Positions 1 to 8,723 of a DNA stretch of 37,250 nt are shown in pieces (position 1 is the stretch's first letter; every line of letters starts with the position of its first letter). Source of the DNA: JBAXBF01 sp034429745. GTDB taxonomy: Bacteria; Chloroflexota; Anaerolineae; Anaerolineales; DRKV01. The DNA is taken from assembly GCA_034429745.1 (NCBI GenBank), contig DAOUFY010000093.1:1-37250 (forward strand), given 5' to 3'. A program made the position numbers and the translations under genes. The notes under the pieces are model-generated. The model worked only from the letters and a program-made list of their open reading frames with translations, did no database searches and had not been told where the DNA came from.

Positions 1-300
1 GGGAAAGTTATACGCGCTAAACGTCTTATGCATGGGAAGACATCCTTCATTCAACATGATGGGGAAAGTATTTTTCAAGATATCCCTAACCCTTTTGAAG
101 CCACTCGTTATCACTCGCTTATTGTTGCGGAACCACTGCCTGATGAGTTAATCGCTACGGCTTATAGTATTGAGGGTGAATTGATGGGAATTAGGCATCG
201 GGAATATCCCATATTTGGAGTGCAATTCCATCCCGAGTCTATATTAACTCCTATGGGAAAGAAGATTATAAAAAATTTTATTGAAATTAATAAAAAATAA
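1..300 (+). CDS. trpG: Anthranilate synthase glutamine amidotransferase subunit, C-terminal part (5' end outside window)
   Basis: This is the 3' end of a class I glutamine amidotransferase gene, open in frame from base 1. TrpG releases ammonia from glutamine for the TrpE chorismate reaction that makes anthranilate. About 99 residues are visible. They include the family segments MHGKTS, RYHSLIV and GVQFHPES; the His and Glu of FHPES complete the Cys-His-Glu triad, while the nucleophile Cys lies upstream of the window. PabA of folate synthesis has almost the same sequence, but the five trp genes that follow, the first 24 bases away, make TrpG the right call. trpE is presumably further upstream. 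The gene ends in TAA after a Lys-rich tail. Confidence 0.93.
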   Translation, partial: GKVIRAKRLMHGKTSFIQHDGESIFQDIPNPFEATRYHSLIVAEPLPDELIATAYSIEGELMGIRHREYPIFGVQFHPESILTPMGKKIIKNFIEINKK

Positions 301-324
301 AATTTTATGAATTTGGAGGAAGAA

Positions 325-1347
325 ATGTTAAAACCATATATAAATAAAATCATCCGACATGAAAATTTAACTGCACAAGAAGCAGAGGAAGCTATGACAA
401 TTATTTTGAGTGGCAAAGCTACAAGCGCCCAGATTGGAGGATATTTGGTGGCTTTGCGAATGAAGGGTGAAACAGTGGAGGAAGTTGTCGGTAGTGTAAG
501 AGCGATGCGGGATCATGCTAATCGTGTCCCTGTCTCTCAGGAAGAAGATGTTTTAGTTGATACTGCTGGAACAGGAGGAGACGGGACCCATACTTTCAAT
601 ATATCAACTGCTGCAGCATTTGTCATTGCCGGCGCAGGACGCAAGGTGGCTAAGCATGGCAATCGAGCGGCTTCGTCCTTATGTGGCAGCGCCGATGTCT
701 TGGCTGCCTTAGGCGTTAGTTTAGATTTGACTCCTGATCAAGTTGCACAGTGTATTGAGCAGATCGGCATTGGGTTTATATTTGCTCCAAAGTTTCATCC
801 GGCAATGAAATATGCTGTTGAACCGCGCCGTGAACTTGGACTCCGAACAATCTTCAATATCTTAGGACCACTTTGCAACCCAGCCGGAGCGACGCATCAA
901 TTAATTGGTGTTTATGATCCTGCGCTTACCCAACCGATGGCAGAAGTATTAGGATTGCTCGGCGGTAAAGCAGCTTTTGTTGTTCATGGATATGGGGGAT
1001 TGGATGAATTGAATACGGGAGGACCTAACTTGGTAAGTCAACTAAAAGACAATCAAGTGAATACATTTGAGCTTGATCCATCCCAATTTGGTTTAAGAGC
1101 GGCTAAGCGGGAAGATTTACGCGGTGGTTCACCACAAGAAAACGCCGTGATAATCAGAAAAATTCTAAGCAATAAAGATCACACTCCACGGCGTGATGTA
1201 GTGTTGTTGAACGGTGCTGCTGCTCTAGCTTTAGAGAGCGGAGATTTTGTAGCCGCTTTAGATCAAGCTGAATATTCTCTGAGCAGTGGGGCAGCGTTAG
1301 AAAAATTGGAAGAGCTTATTTCTTATACCCAAGCAATGGTGCAATGA
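325..1347 (+). CDS. trpD: Anthranilate phosphoribosyltransferase
   Basis: TrpD transfers the phosphoribosyl group of PRPP to anthranilate, the second committed step of tryptophan synthesis, in the cytoplasm. The 340-residue protein has the usual family length and shows the PRPP-binding GTGGDGTHTFNIST loop, the KHGNRAASS and GSADVLAALG segments and the DE pair (GGLDELNT) that binds Mg2+. I place the start at 325 rather than the in-frame ATG at 307. GGAGGA at 315-320 sits correctly for 325, and the protein then begins MLKPYINKI, the usual family start. The stop overlaps the trpC start in an ATGA, so trpC is probably translationally coupled. The gene is the second one visible in the trp operon. 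Confidence 0.97.
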   Translation: MLKPYINKIIRHENLTAQEAEEAMTIILSGKATSAQIGGYLVALRMKGETVEEVVGSVRAMRDHANRVPVSQEEDVLVDTAGTGGDGTHTFNISTAAAFVIAGAGRKVAKHGNRAASSLCGSADVLAALGVSLDLTPDQVAQCIEQIGIGFIFAPKFHPAMKYAVEPRRELGLRTIFNILGPLCNPAGATHQLIGVYDPALTQPMAEVLGLLGGKAAFVVHGYGGLDELNTGGPNLVSQLKDNQVNTFELDPSQFGLRAAKREDLRGGSPQENAVIIRKILSNKDHTPRRDVVLLNGAAALALESGDFVAALDQAEYSLSSGAALEKLEELISYTQAMVQ

Positions 1348-2135
1348 GCATTCTAGATAAAATATTCAACCATAAATATACGGAGGTCGAGTACCTGAAA
1401 AAAACTTGTCCACTGCATGAAGTGCAGGCTTTAGTTCAAGATGCTCAACCTCCGTTAGATTTTATTGCGGCTATCCGACGACAACCTGATGCAAAGCCAT
1501 CACTAATTGCGGAAATAAAAAGGGCTTCACCTTCACGAGGGTTGATTTGCAAAAATTTTGATCCCTTAGCATTGGGAAAACTGTATCAAGAAAATGGAGC
1601 TAAGGCAATATCTGTCTTGACGGATAAACAATTTTTTCAAGGATCTTTGGAATACCTTAAACTGCTTGCCCGGCAATCTTCTCATTTGCCTCTGCTTCGT
1701 AAGGATTTTATTTTTGATCCTTATCAAATTTATGAAGCCAGAGCAGCAGGGGCAGATGCTGTGTTGCTTATTGCTTCGGCTTTGGATATTTATCTGCTAA
1801 AGGATCTGCATGCATTGACCTATGAATTGGGAATGTCAGCATTGGTAGAGGTTCATCATCAAGCTGAGTTAGAAGCCGTACTCACAGTGGTGGACCCACC
1901 GCTGATTGGAATTAATAACCGCGATTTACACGATTTTTCTGTAAACATTGAGACGAGTATTAACTTGCGACGTTTTATACCACCGCAGATTTGTGTTGTT
2001 GCAGAAAGCGGGATATTTCAGAAGGATGATGTAGAACCTTTAGCTAATGCTGGGATTGATGCGATATTGGTCGGTGAAGCTCTTGTAAGTGCAGAAGATG
2101 TAGCTGCAAAGGTAAGGAGTTTAGCTCTATGGTAG
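1344..2135 (+). CDS. trpC: Indole-3-glycerol-phosphate synthase
   Basis: TrpC closes the indole ring, converting carboxyphenylamino-deoxyribulose phosphate to indole-3-glycerol phosphate. The 263-residue (beta/alpha)8 barrel shows PSLIAEIKRASPSRG with the catalytic Lys near residue 59, LLRKDFIFDPYQIYEARAAG, LVEVHHQAELE, IGINNRDL and the phosphate-binding VAESGI and ILVGEALV segments. All the expected active-site strands are present and the length is normal. It is a stand-alone enzyme, not fused to TrpF as in enteric bacteria. No ribosome binding site precedes the ATG, and the start overlaps the trpD stop by four bases, so translation probably depends on coupling. The 3' end overlaps trpF by seven bases. 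Confidence 0.97.
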   Translation: MSILDKIFNHKYTEVEYLKKTCPLHEVQALVQDAQPPLDFIAAIRRQPDAKPSLIAEIKRASPSRGLICKNFDPLALGKLYQENGAKAISVLTDKQFFQGSLEYLKLLARQSSHLPLLRKDFIFDPYQIYEARAAGADAVLLIASALDIYLLKDLHALTYELGMSALVEVHHQAELEAVLTVVDPPLIGINNRDLHDFSVNIETSINLRRFIPPQICVVAESGIFQKDDVEPLANAGIDAILVGEALVSAEDVAAKVRSLALW

Positions 2136-2773
2136 TAAAGATCTGTGGTTTGAAAACTCTAGAAGAAGTGATAACAGCAGTAGATGCTGGTGCAGATATG
2201 ATTGGTTTTAATTTTTATCCATTAAGCCCGCGTTATCTTGAACCTGAGAAATGTAGAAGGATTATGGAAGAAGTAAAAAGAAGAAACATCAATGCCATTT
2301 TTGTTGGTGTTTTTGTTAATGCTGCAGCGGAATATGTGTCGAAGGTTATTAATGAATGCCTTCTTGACCTAGCACAATTGAGTGGTGATGAACCTTTGGA
2401 AGACATAATAAAATTAGGTAATAAGGCTTATAAAGCTTTCCGTATAAAAAGTATAAATTCCCTTTCAACGGAAATGATACGTTATCAACAAAGAAAATCG
2501 CCTCCAACTATGCTGATAGATGCACACGTTGATGGCATGTATGGTGGCACAGGCAGACCATGTGATTGGGAATTAGCACGAAATATAGCAGCTGAGCAAC
2601 CAATTTTATTAGCCGGCGGTTTAACACCCCAAAACGTAGGAAAAGCTGTAGAGGTAGTTAAACCATGGGGGGTTGATGTTGCTTCGGGTGTTGAGATGAT
2701 GCCAGGGTGCAAGGATCCAACAAAGATGAGTTTATTTATAAAAGCAGCAAAAGAAAGGATGATTGATGGATAA
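2129..2773 (+). CDS. trpF: Phosphoribosylanthranilate isomerase
   Basis: TrpF performs the Amadori rearrangement of phosphoribosylanthranilate, the step between TrpD and TrpC. The protein is 214 residues. It starts VVKICGLKTLEE, with the catalytic Cys at residue 6, continues with GADMIGFNFYPLSPRYL, has the catalytic Asp in LIDAHVDG, and ends with the phosphate-binding LLAGGLTPQNV and GVDVASGVE segments. AAGGAG at 2114-2119 inside trpC is spaced nine bases from the ATG. The gene overlaps trpC by seven bases and trpB by eight. It lies after trpC although its reaction comes before that of TrpC; this order is common in trp operons. Confidence 0.96.
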   Translation: MVVKICGLKTLEEVITAVDAGADMIGFNFYPLSPRYLEPEKCRRIMEEVKRRNINAIFVGVFVNAAAEYVSKVINECLLDLAQLSGDEPLEDIIKLGNKAYKAFRIKSINSLSTEMIRYQQRKSPPTMLIDAHVDGMYGGTGRPCDWELARNIAAEQPILLAGGLTPQNVGKAVEVVKPWGVDVASGVEMMPGCKDPTKMSLFIKAAKERMIDG

Positions 2774-3977
2774 GTTGAATAACCTGAGCAAGTTTGGACC
2801 CTATGGCGGCCAATATGTCCCTGAAGTGCTTATGCCAGCATTGAAGGAATTAGAGCATGCGTATAACTCGGTATGCAAAGAGTCATCGTTCCAGACGGAA
2901 CTCGATAGTCTTTTGCATGATTATGTTGGACGACCTACACCCTTGTATTACGCTAGGCGGCTATCTGAAATCTTAGGAGGGGCACAGATTTACTTGAAAA
3001 GAGAGGATCTAGCTCATACGGGTGCACATAAGATCAACAATGCGCTTGGTCAAGCTCTGCTAGCAAAGCGGTTGGGGAAAAGGAGAATTATAGCTGAAAC
3101 TGGAGCTGGACAACATGGCGTAGCTACAGCTACCGTCTGCGCTTTGTTAGGCTTAGAGTGTGTAATATATATGGGAACTGTAGATATAGAACGGCAACAG
3201 CCGAATGTATTGCGTATGAAACTGTTAGGTGCCGAGGTTCGTTCAGTCAACAGTGGCAGTTGTACGCTAAAAGATGCAATCAATGAAGCAATCAGAGATT
3301 GGGTAACTCATGTGGAGACTACCCATTATCTTCTTGGTTCAGCGCTTGGTCCCCACCCTTATCCAACGATTGTAAAACATTTTCAATCGGTTATTGGTCG
3401 GGAAGCTCGTCAGCAAATGTTGGCAAAAGTTGGCAAGCTTCCTGATCAATGCATTGCTTGCGTAGGGGGAGGCTCCAATGCTATTGGTTTGTTCTCCGCC
3501 TTTATTGAGGATGAGGAAGTGAAATTGATAGGGGTGGAAGCTGGCGGTAAAGGCATCCTAACTGGCAAGCATGCAGCGCGATTTGGTGATCCGCGATATG
3601 GACGTCCGGGTGTATTGCACGGAACATATACTTACGTTCTGCAGAATGAAGATGGGCAAATTTTAAATACTCATTCGGTCTCAGCCGGTTTAGATTATGC
3701 AGCTGTAGGACCAGAACATGCTTACTTGCGCGAGAAAGGGAGAGCAGAATACACTTCTGTAACCGATGAACAAGCTATAGAAGCATTTCAGCAAATATCG
3801 AAATATGAAGGCATCATACCGGCTTTAGAATCCGCTCATGCTGTTGCTGAAGCTATACAGCGTGCACCCCATCTTTCAAAGGAACAGAGTCTGCTGGTCA
3901 ACTTATCAGGACGCGGAGATAAAGACTTAAACGTAGCGATATCAGCTATAGAAGCCATGAATAAGGAGCAAGTATGA
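2766..3977 (+). CDS. trpB: Tryptophan synthase beta subunit
   Basis: TrpB condenses indole with serine in a PLP-dependent reaction and works as an alpha2beta2 complex with TrpA. The 403-residue protein shows FGPYGGQYVPE, GRPTPLY, the PLP site KREDLAHTGAHKINNA with the Schiff-base Lys at about residue 89, AETGAGQHG, the phosphate-cradle GGGSNAIG, and the C-terminal LSGRGDKD. This is the TrpB1 type that pairs with TrpA. An in-frame TTG at 2763 would add one residue, but ATG at 2766 is better placed, six bases after AAAGGA (2754-2759). The start lies inside trpF and the stop overlaps the trpA start (ATGA). Confidence 0.98.
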   Translation: MDKLNNLSKFGPYGGQYVPEVLMPALKELEHAYNSVCKESSFQTELDSLLHDYVGRPTPLYYARRLSEILGGAQIYLKREDLAHTGAHKINNALGQALLAKRLGKRRIIAETGAGQHGVATATVCALLGLECVIYMGTVDIERQQPNVLRMKLLGAEVRSVNSGSCTLKDAINEAIRDWVTHVETTHYLLGSALGPHPYPTIVKHFQSVIGREARQQMLAKVGKLPDQCIACVGGGSNAIGLFSAFIEDEEVKLIGVEAGGKGILTGKHAARFGDPRYGRPGVLHGTYTYVLQNEDGQILNTHSVSAGLDYAAVGPEHAYLREKGRAEYTSVTDEQAIEAFQQISKYEGIIPALESAHAVAEAIQRAPHLSKEQSLLVNLSGRGDKDLNVAISAIEAMNKEQV

Positions 3978-4798
3978 GTGTCAATGGTTTAAGGGGTATA
4001 GAACGAATTGAAGCTGTTTTTTCTCAAGCGAAGCTTGAAAAAAGGACAGCCTTAATGCCATATTACAGTTTGGGTTATCCGACTCCTGCTCAATCTTTGC
4101 AGGTAATAGAAGCAATTGCCCAATCTGGTGCCGATATCATCGAATTGGGTTTTCCATTTTCTGACCCTCTTGCCGATGGCCCTACTATCCAACATTCAAT
4201 GCAGACTGCTTTAAATCAAGGCATGACAATAAGGAGATGTATTGATTTAGTCAAACAATTGCGTCAACAAGGTGTTGATACCCCATTTATTCTTATGGGT
4301 TATATCAATCCAATATTAGCCTTTGGAATAAAAGAATATATTGATGCAGCAGCGGATATAAAAGCAGATGGGCTTATTATACCCGACCTGCCATTAGAGG
4401 AATCAGCAGTGGTGGAACGGTATTGTCAGCAGCGAGGACTTGCGTTGATTTATTTGTTGCCTCCTACAGCTGAAAATGAACGCGTAAAAGAAATAGTGTC
4501 TCGATCGAGTGGATTTGTGTATCTCGTCTCATTGACTGGGGTAACAGGGGCTAGAAAACAACTTCCTCCTTCCTTGCAAGCTTTTGTCCGCAAGGTACGG
4601 GCTACTACGGATTTGCCCCTTGCTGTTGGTTTTGGTGTTTCGAGTCCTCAACAGGTAAAAGAAATTGGGGAAGTTGCGGATGGAGTGATTGTTGGCTCTG
4701 CTCTTATTAATACTATTGATCAGCATCCTGACGACCCCGTATCTGCTGCAAAAGAGTATATTGCAGAACTCAAAAAGGCGTGTCAGCGAGATTTCTGA
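3974..4798 (+). CDS. trpA: Tryptophan synthase alpha subunit
   Basis: TrpA cleaves indole-3-glycerol phosphate and channels indole to TrpB. The 274-residue TIM barrel contains the catalytic Glu57 and Asp68 in IIELGFPFSDPLADGP, then IQHS, the loop-6 segment LTGVTGARKQLP, and phosphate-binding VGFGVSSPQQV and DGVIVGSAL. AAGGAG at 3963-3968 precedes the ATG, which overlaps the trpB stop. It is the last gene of the operon: the next gene, smc, is convergent and its stop lies only 25 bases away. I see no convincing terminator in that gap, so transcripts from the two sides may read into each other. Confidence 0.97.
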   Translation: MSVNGLRGIERIEAVFSQAKLEKRTALMPYYSLGYPTPAQSLQVIEAIAQSGADIIELGFPFSDPLADGPTIQHSMQTALNQGMTIRRCIDLVKQLRQQGVDTPFILMGYINPILAFGIKEYIDAAADIKADGLIIPDLPLEESAVVERYCQQRGLALIYLLPPTAENERVKEIVSRSSGFVYLVSLTGVTGARKQLPPSLQAFVRKVRATTDLPLAVGFGVSSPQQVKEIGEVADGVIVGSALINTIDQHPDDPVSAAKEYIAELKKACQRDF

Positions 4799-4823
4799 CA
4801 ACCATCATAAAGGCACTAAAATA

Positions 4824-7800
4824 TCATTCGGCTACGCCTTTAAGTTCTGGAAGTTGATCTAAGCGCAAGCTTAGTACCTGACTAGTTGAATCGCGGTCCA
4901 TCGTTACACCATAGATCACATCTGCAACTTGGACGGTATTGCGGTTATGCGTAATGATAATGATTTGGGTGTTTTGACTTACTTCGTTGAGTAGGTCGCG
5001 GAATCTGCCAACATTGGCTTCGTCGAGCATGGCATCAACTTCATCCAATACACAAAAAGGGGTAGGTGATGTCTTTAATAAAGCAAAGATAAGTGCAGTT
5101 GCGGTTAAACTGCGTTCGCCGCCGGAAAGCAAAGATAAGCCTTGGGCACGTCGTCCTGGAAGGCGAGCTTCGATATCAATACCAGTGTTGATCAAATCAT
5201 TTGGGTCAGTGAGCAGAAGTTTTACTGAGCCACCTCCGAAAAGACGGGTAAAGACGCGCTCAAACTCCTCTGATACTGTTTCAAAAGTATCGCGAAATTG
5301 CTTTTGCATTAAAGAATCTAATTCATTAATAATATGCCGCACATCTTGCTCAGCTGCAAGCAAATCTTGAACTTGGTTGGTAAGAAAGTTATAGCGGTCT
5401 TTCACTTCTTGAAATTCGCGGCGCGCTTCGGGGTTAATCGCCCCTAAGCGCTTAAGTTGGCGGCGGTAATTGTGAAGAGAGTCTTCTAGGTCTGGAGGAA
5501 GCTCTGCAACGAAAGGCAAAGATTCAACCATGCCATCTAACGGCAAAGGGGTAGGCCCGGAAAGATTGGGTACATAGTCAAATGATACTAATCCAAAATC
5601 GTCTTCTATCTTCTGCCGTAAATTGCGCAGTGCTTCTTGGGCTTTTGCCAAGAGAATGCTGGCTTGGGCATTTCTTTGTTCGGCGCGGCTAAGTGCTTGG
5701 CGGGAGAGCTCATCTTCTTTGAGAATATCAGCTTGTTGTTTTTCAATTTCTTGGATAATTTGTTCCAGAGGAGCGCTGAGCTTTTGCAAGGAGGAAATTT
5801 TCTGCTGCACTTCGGATTCTTTTTGACGCAATTCGGATTGATTTTGCTCTAATTGGTTGGCAGCAACATCTAATTCTTGCAGACGTTGTTCAAGCTGATA
5901 GATACTTTTTTCGATGCGGTTTAGAGAGGCTTCTCTCTCTTTGCGGCGTTGATCTGTTTCTGCGAGCATTCGTTGAGTTACTGCAGCCTGAGTCTCCCAA
6001 TAGGAGAGATTATTTTGCAGTTCATCCAAAGGTAAAGCAGCTAAATCATTTTGGAGACTGCGCTGTTTTTCTTGAGCAAGCGAGATTTGGTCTTTGATTT
6101 CCTGCAGTTCTGCAAGCATTTGATTGATTTCACGATCAGCAGCTATTATCTCCTCTTCTAGCTGTTTAGACTGTTTTTGCTGCCATTGCAGTTGATGTTG
6201 ATTTTGCTGAACCGTTAATTGCAATTGCTGAATCTGTTTTTCGGTGGCTTGAACATTTTGTTGGGCTTCGCGTTCTTTTTGTTCAGCTATTTGAACTTTA
6301 GTTTCGAGGCTGCGTTTGTTGGTGATGTGAACAGCAAGATTCTGTTCAACAGCCTGAAGCTGTTTTTCCATTTGCTGGGTAATTTCAGTTAGCTCTTTTA
6401 ATTGACGTGAGCGGCTCAATAAACTGCTTTCGGCGTCGCTGTGGCTTTTGCCGCCAATGATAGTGCCGTTGGCAAAAAACACCTCGCCTTTTTTTGTTAC
6501 TGCACATGCACCAATTGGCAAAGTTGAGCTGATGCGACGAGCTGTTTGGCGATCTTGTACAATGAAGGCATTGCCTAGGAGCAATTGAACAATGGATTTT
6601 AAATGGTCAGGTGCGTTGACGAATTGTGCGGCTATGCCAATAACCCCTTCATGGCTTAGGTGTTGGGATGAATCATGAGACACTGTTTGAACCGCTTGGG
6701 GCAATAGGACTGCTCGGACAGCTTTTTGCTCAATAAGGTCTAAAGCTTGATCGGTGTGATTTTCTTGATCGACTACCACTGCGTGAATAAATTCACCAAG
6801 AACAGCGGCAATAGCATTTTCTAAATCTGCCGGCACTTCTAAAGAGGCGATGAGAGCGCCCTTGATACCCTTGATTTTTTCTTTACGACTAGCGTCAAGC
6901 AGCACTTTGGTTCCTTGCGAATAGCCAGTAAGTGTCTTTTCTGCTTGCAAAAGGACTTCTAATTGGGCTTTACGCTTTGCATGCTGTGCCCTGAGGTTGT
7001 TTTCCTCTTCCTTTAGAGTCTGAATTTGAATTTCAGCTTCTTGGACTGCTCGACGAGCTTGTTCCACTTCCTTTGACCTGAGTTGATATTCTTGCTGGAT
7101 TTTTTCTCGGGTTTGAGAAGCTAATTGCACCTCTTTTTGAAGCGAGTTCAACGCAAGCTCGGCTTTTTGGATTGAAGCGTGAAGATTGATGAGGTTTTGT
7201 TGCTGACGTTTTGCTTGTAGTTGTTTTTCACTTATCCGAGCTTGCAAACGGTCACGACGAGCATAGAGATCGGAAAGTTGTTTTCGTTGGGCTTGAATAG
7301 CTTGTTCAATCTGAGATCGTTCGTGCAACCGAACTTGGACATTTCGACGCGCTTGTTCCACTTGGTTTTGAGCTTCTTCTGCTTCTGTTTGCTGCTGCTG
7401 AAGATCAAGTTCAGTTTGCTGGAGTTGTTCTTGAAATAAGGCAAATTCTTCTTGGATGCGATTTAACTCCGCTTGGGTAATGAGAACTTGCTCTTTAAGT
7501 GAACGTTCGCGCTCGGTAAATACGGCGAGATCACGGCTGATTTCTTCGCGCTGACGATGCAGCTGAGAGAGTTGAAGATGAAGATTGTTTAGCTGTTGTC
7601 GTTGATTTTGTTGTTCTTCACGTAAGGAAGTAAGTATTGCGGCAATTCTGGCTTGTTCAGCTCGGGCGGATAGTAAGGCTGCTTCATGTTCTTGAGCAGT
7701 TTTTTGGGCTTCAAGGAGTTCTTTTTGCCGTTGATGCCAATGATAACCATACCATTCTCTTAGGACAAGGCGCAGATCCGCTTGGATTTGCTCATATTTC

Positions 7801-8444
7801 ATCACTCGTTCGGCTTGGCTTTCTAGTGATTTGAGGCGCGGTTCTAATTCGGCGATAATATCCTGCACGCGCTCTAAATTACGTTTGGTGGTTTCTAAGC
7901 GACGCAGAGCCTCTTCACGGCGCATGCGATGCAAACCAATACCGGCTGCTTCTTCGAATAACTTTCTACGCTCCTCTGCGCGGAGGGAGAGAGCGACATC
8001 AACTAAACCCTGACCGATAATTGTATAGGTACGTTCTGCTAAGCCGGCTTGACTCAGCAGCTCATTGACATCTTTTAGACGAACCTTTTGGCCATTGATG
8101 AGGTATTCATTTTGTCCATCGCGATAAGCTCGTCTAGAAAGTGATACTTCAGAAAAATCAATCGGCAGCCACTGACTGCTGTTATCAAAAACAACTGTAA
8201 CTGAAGCCATTCCAGCCCGAACGCGCTGTTCAGAGCCGGAAAAGATCATATCATCCGTACGTTTGCCGCGCAACAATCCAAAGGATTGCTCACCTAAAAC
8301 CCATCGCAACGCGTCAACGATATTGGATTTGCCAGAGCCATTCGGACCAACGATAGCTGTTACCCTTTCGGCAAACTCAAAATAGGTGCGATTGGCAAAA
8401 GTTTTATAACCTTGTAATTCGAGTGATTTGATATAATGAGGCAT
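4824..8444 (-). CDS. smc: Chromosome segregation protein SMC
   Basis: SMC is the ATPase of bacterial condensin; its dimer, with ScpA and ScpB, folds and segregates the chromosome. The 1206-residue protein has the full layout. Walker A GPNGSGKSN is at residues 33-41, followed by a long coiled coil rich in Gln, Glu and Leu (about 170-500). A hinge domain spans about 510-660, with the typical hinge glycines near KGEVFFANGTIIGG, then a return coiled coil (about 670-1000). The C-terminal head has LSGGE (1106-1110), Walker B FCVLDEVD (about 1130-1137) and a D-loop. Length is normal for the family. No Shine-Dalgarno motif is visible before the ATG; a TATAAT with extended TGG lies about 20 bases upstream. 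The scp genes are not in the window. Confidence 0.98.
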   Translation of the reverse strand: MPHYIKSLELQGYKTFANRTYFEFAERVTAIVGPNGSGKSNIVDALRWVLGEQSFGLLRGKRTDDMIFSGSEQRVRAGMASVTVVFDNSSQWLPIDFSEVSLSRRAYRDGQNEYLINGQKVRLKDVNELLSQAGLAERTYTIIGQGLVDVALSLRAEERRKLFEEAAGIGLHRMRREEALRRLETTKRNLERVQDIIAELEPRLKSLESQAERVMKYEQIQADLRLVLREWYGYHWHQRQKELLEAQKTAQEHEAALLSARAEQARIAAILTSLREEQQNQRQQLNNLHLQLSQLHRQREEISRDLAVFTERERSLKEQVLITQAELNRIQEEFALFQEQLQQTELDLQQQQTEAEEAQNQVEQARRNVQVRLHERSQIEQAIQAQRKQLSDLYARRDRLQARISEKQLQAKRQQQNLINLHASIQKAELALNSLQKEVQLASQTREKIQQEYQLRSKEVEQARRAVQEAEIQIQTLKEEENNLRAQHAKRKAQLEVLLQAEKTLTGYSQGTKVLLDASRKEKIKGIKGALIASLEVPADLENAIAAVLGEFIHAVVVDQENHTDQALDLIEQKAVRAVLLPQAVQTVSHDSSQHLSHEGVIGIAAQFVNAPDHLKSIVQLLLGNAFIVQDRQTARRISSTLPIGACAVTKKGEVFFANGTIIGGKSHSDAESSLLSRSRQLKELTEITQQMEKQLQAVEQNLAVHITNKRSLETKVQIAEQKEREAQQNVQATEKQIQQLQLTVQQNQHQLQWQQKQSKQLEEEIIAADREINQMLAELQEIKDQISLAQEKQRSLQNDLAALPLDELQNNLSYWETQAAVTQRMLAETDQRRKEREASLNRIEKSIYQLEQRLQELDVAANQLEQNQSELRQKESEVQQKISSLQKLSAPLEQIIQEIEKQQADILKEDELSRQALSRAEQRNAQASILLAKAQEALRNLRQKIEDDFGLVSFDYVPNLSGPTPLPLDGMVESLPFVAELPPDLEDSLHNYRRQLKRLGAINPEARREFQEVKDRYNFLTNQVQDLLAAEQDVRHIINELDSLMQKQFRDTFETVSEEFERVFTRLFGGGSVKLLLTDPNDLINTGIDIEARLPGRRAQGLSLLSGGERSLTATALIFALLKTSPTPFCVLDEVDAMLDEANVGRFRDLLNEVSQNTQIIIITHNRNTVQVADVIYGVTMDRDSTSQVLSLRLDQLPELKGVAE

Positions 8445-8462
8445 AGTGGTTTAAGCGCAGGA

Positions 8463-8503
8463 ATTATACCAGAAAAACATATTAGGAAACGAATTTTCTG
8501 GTA
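8463..8503. promoter_or_regulatory. Inverted repeat upstream of smc with an extended -10
   Basis: TACCAGAAAA (8467-8476) and TTTTCTGGTA (8494-8503) form a perfect 10-base inverted repeat separated by 17 bases. On the minus strand its left arm carries TGGTATAAT (8471-8463), an extended -10 suited to smc, giving a very short leader. On the plus strand the right arm carries the mirror element TGGTAAAAT (8499-8507). I find no good -35 for either. The repeat may be an operator shared by divergent promoters or a chance hairpin. Confidence 0.4.
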
Positions 8504-8549
8504 AAATAGAAAACGATCGTTGGATATAATAATTCTACAGGAAAAACAA

Positions 8550-8606
8550 ATGAAAACAAAGACGAAAATCAAAGCAGGCTATAATAATTCACCTAATGGT
8601 TGGTAA
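8550..8606 (+). CDS. Possible 18-residue peptide (unrecognised)
   Basis: An ATG with AGGA seven bases upstream (8539-8542) and TATAAT at 8525-8530 opens an 18-codon frame reading MKTKTKIKAGYNNSPNGW before TAA. It is Lys-rich at the front and Asn/Gly-rich at the end. I do not recognise a family and see no modification enzyme nearby. It lies in the smc-DUF35 intergenic region and could be a leader peptide, a small secreted or modified peptide, or noise. Support is only the ribosome-binding and -10 spacing. Confidence 0.25.
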   Translation: MKTKTKIKAGYNNSPNGW

Positions 8607-8723
8607 ACTTGATAGTTCTTGATAGGTTAATATCCCTACAATAAAAATACTAGATGGTTATTCAATTTTTCTTCTGATAAAGAAGGAAAAAAGCTCTATA
8701 AAAAAGGAGTAGGGAGACCTATT

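Noticed and set aside
307..324. ATG at 307 as the trpD start
   Set aside because: No ribosome site precedes it, whereas GGAGGA at 315-320 is spaced for ATG at 325 and the family N-terminus begins there.
4799..4841. Terminator between trpA and smc (AAAGGC/GCCTTT)
   Set aside because: The six-base stem has a 21-base loop, overlaps the smc coding end and has no T-run.
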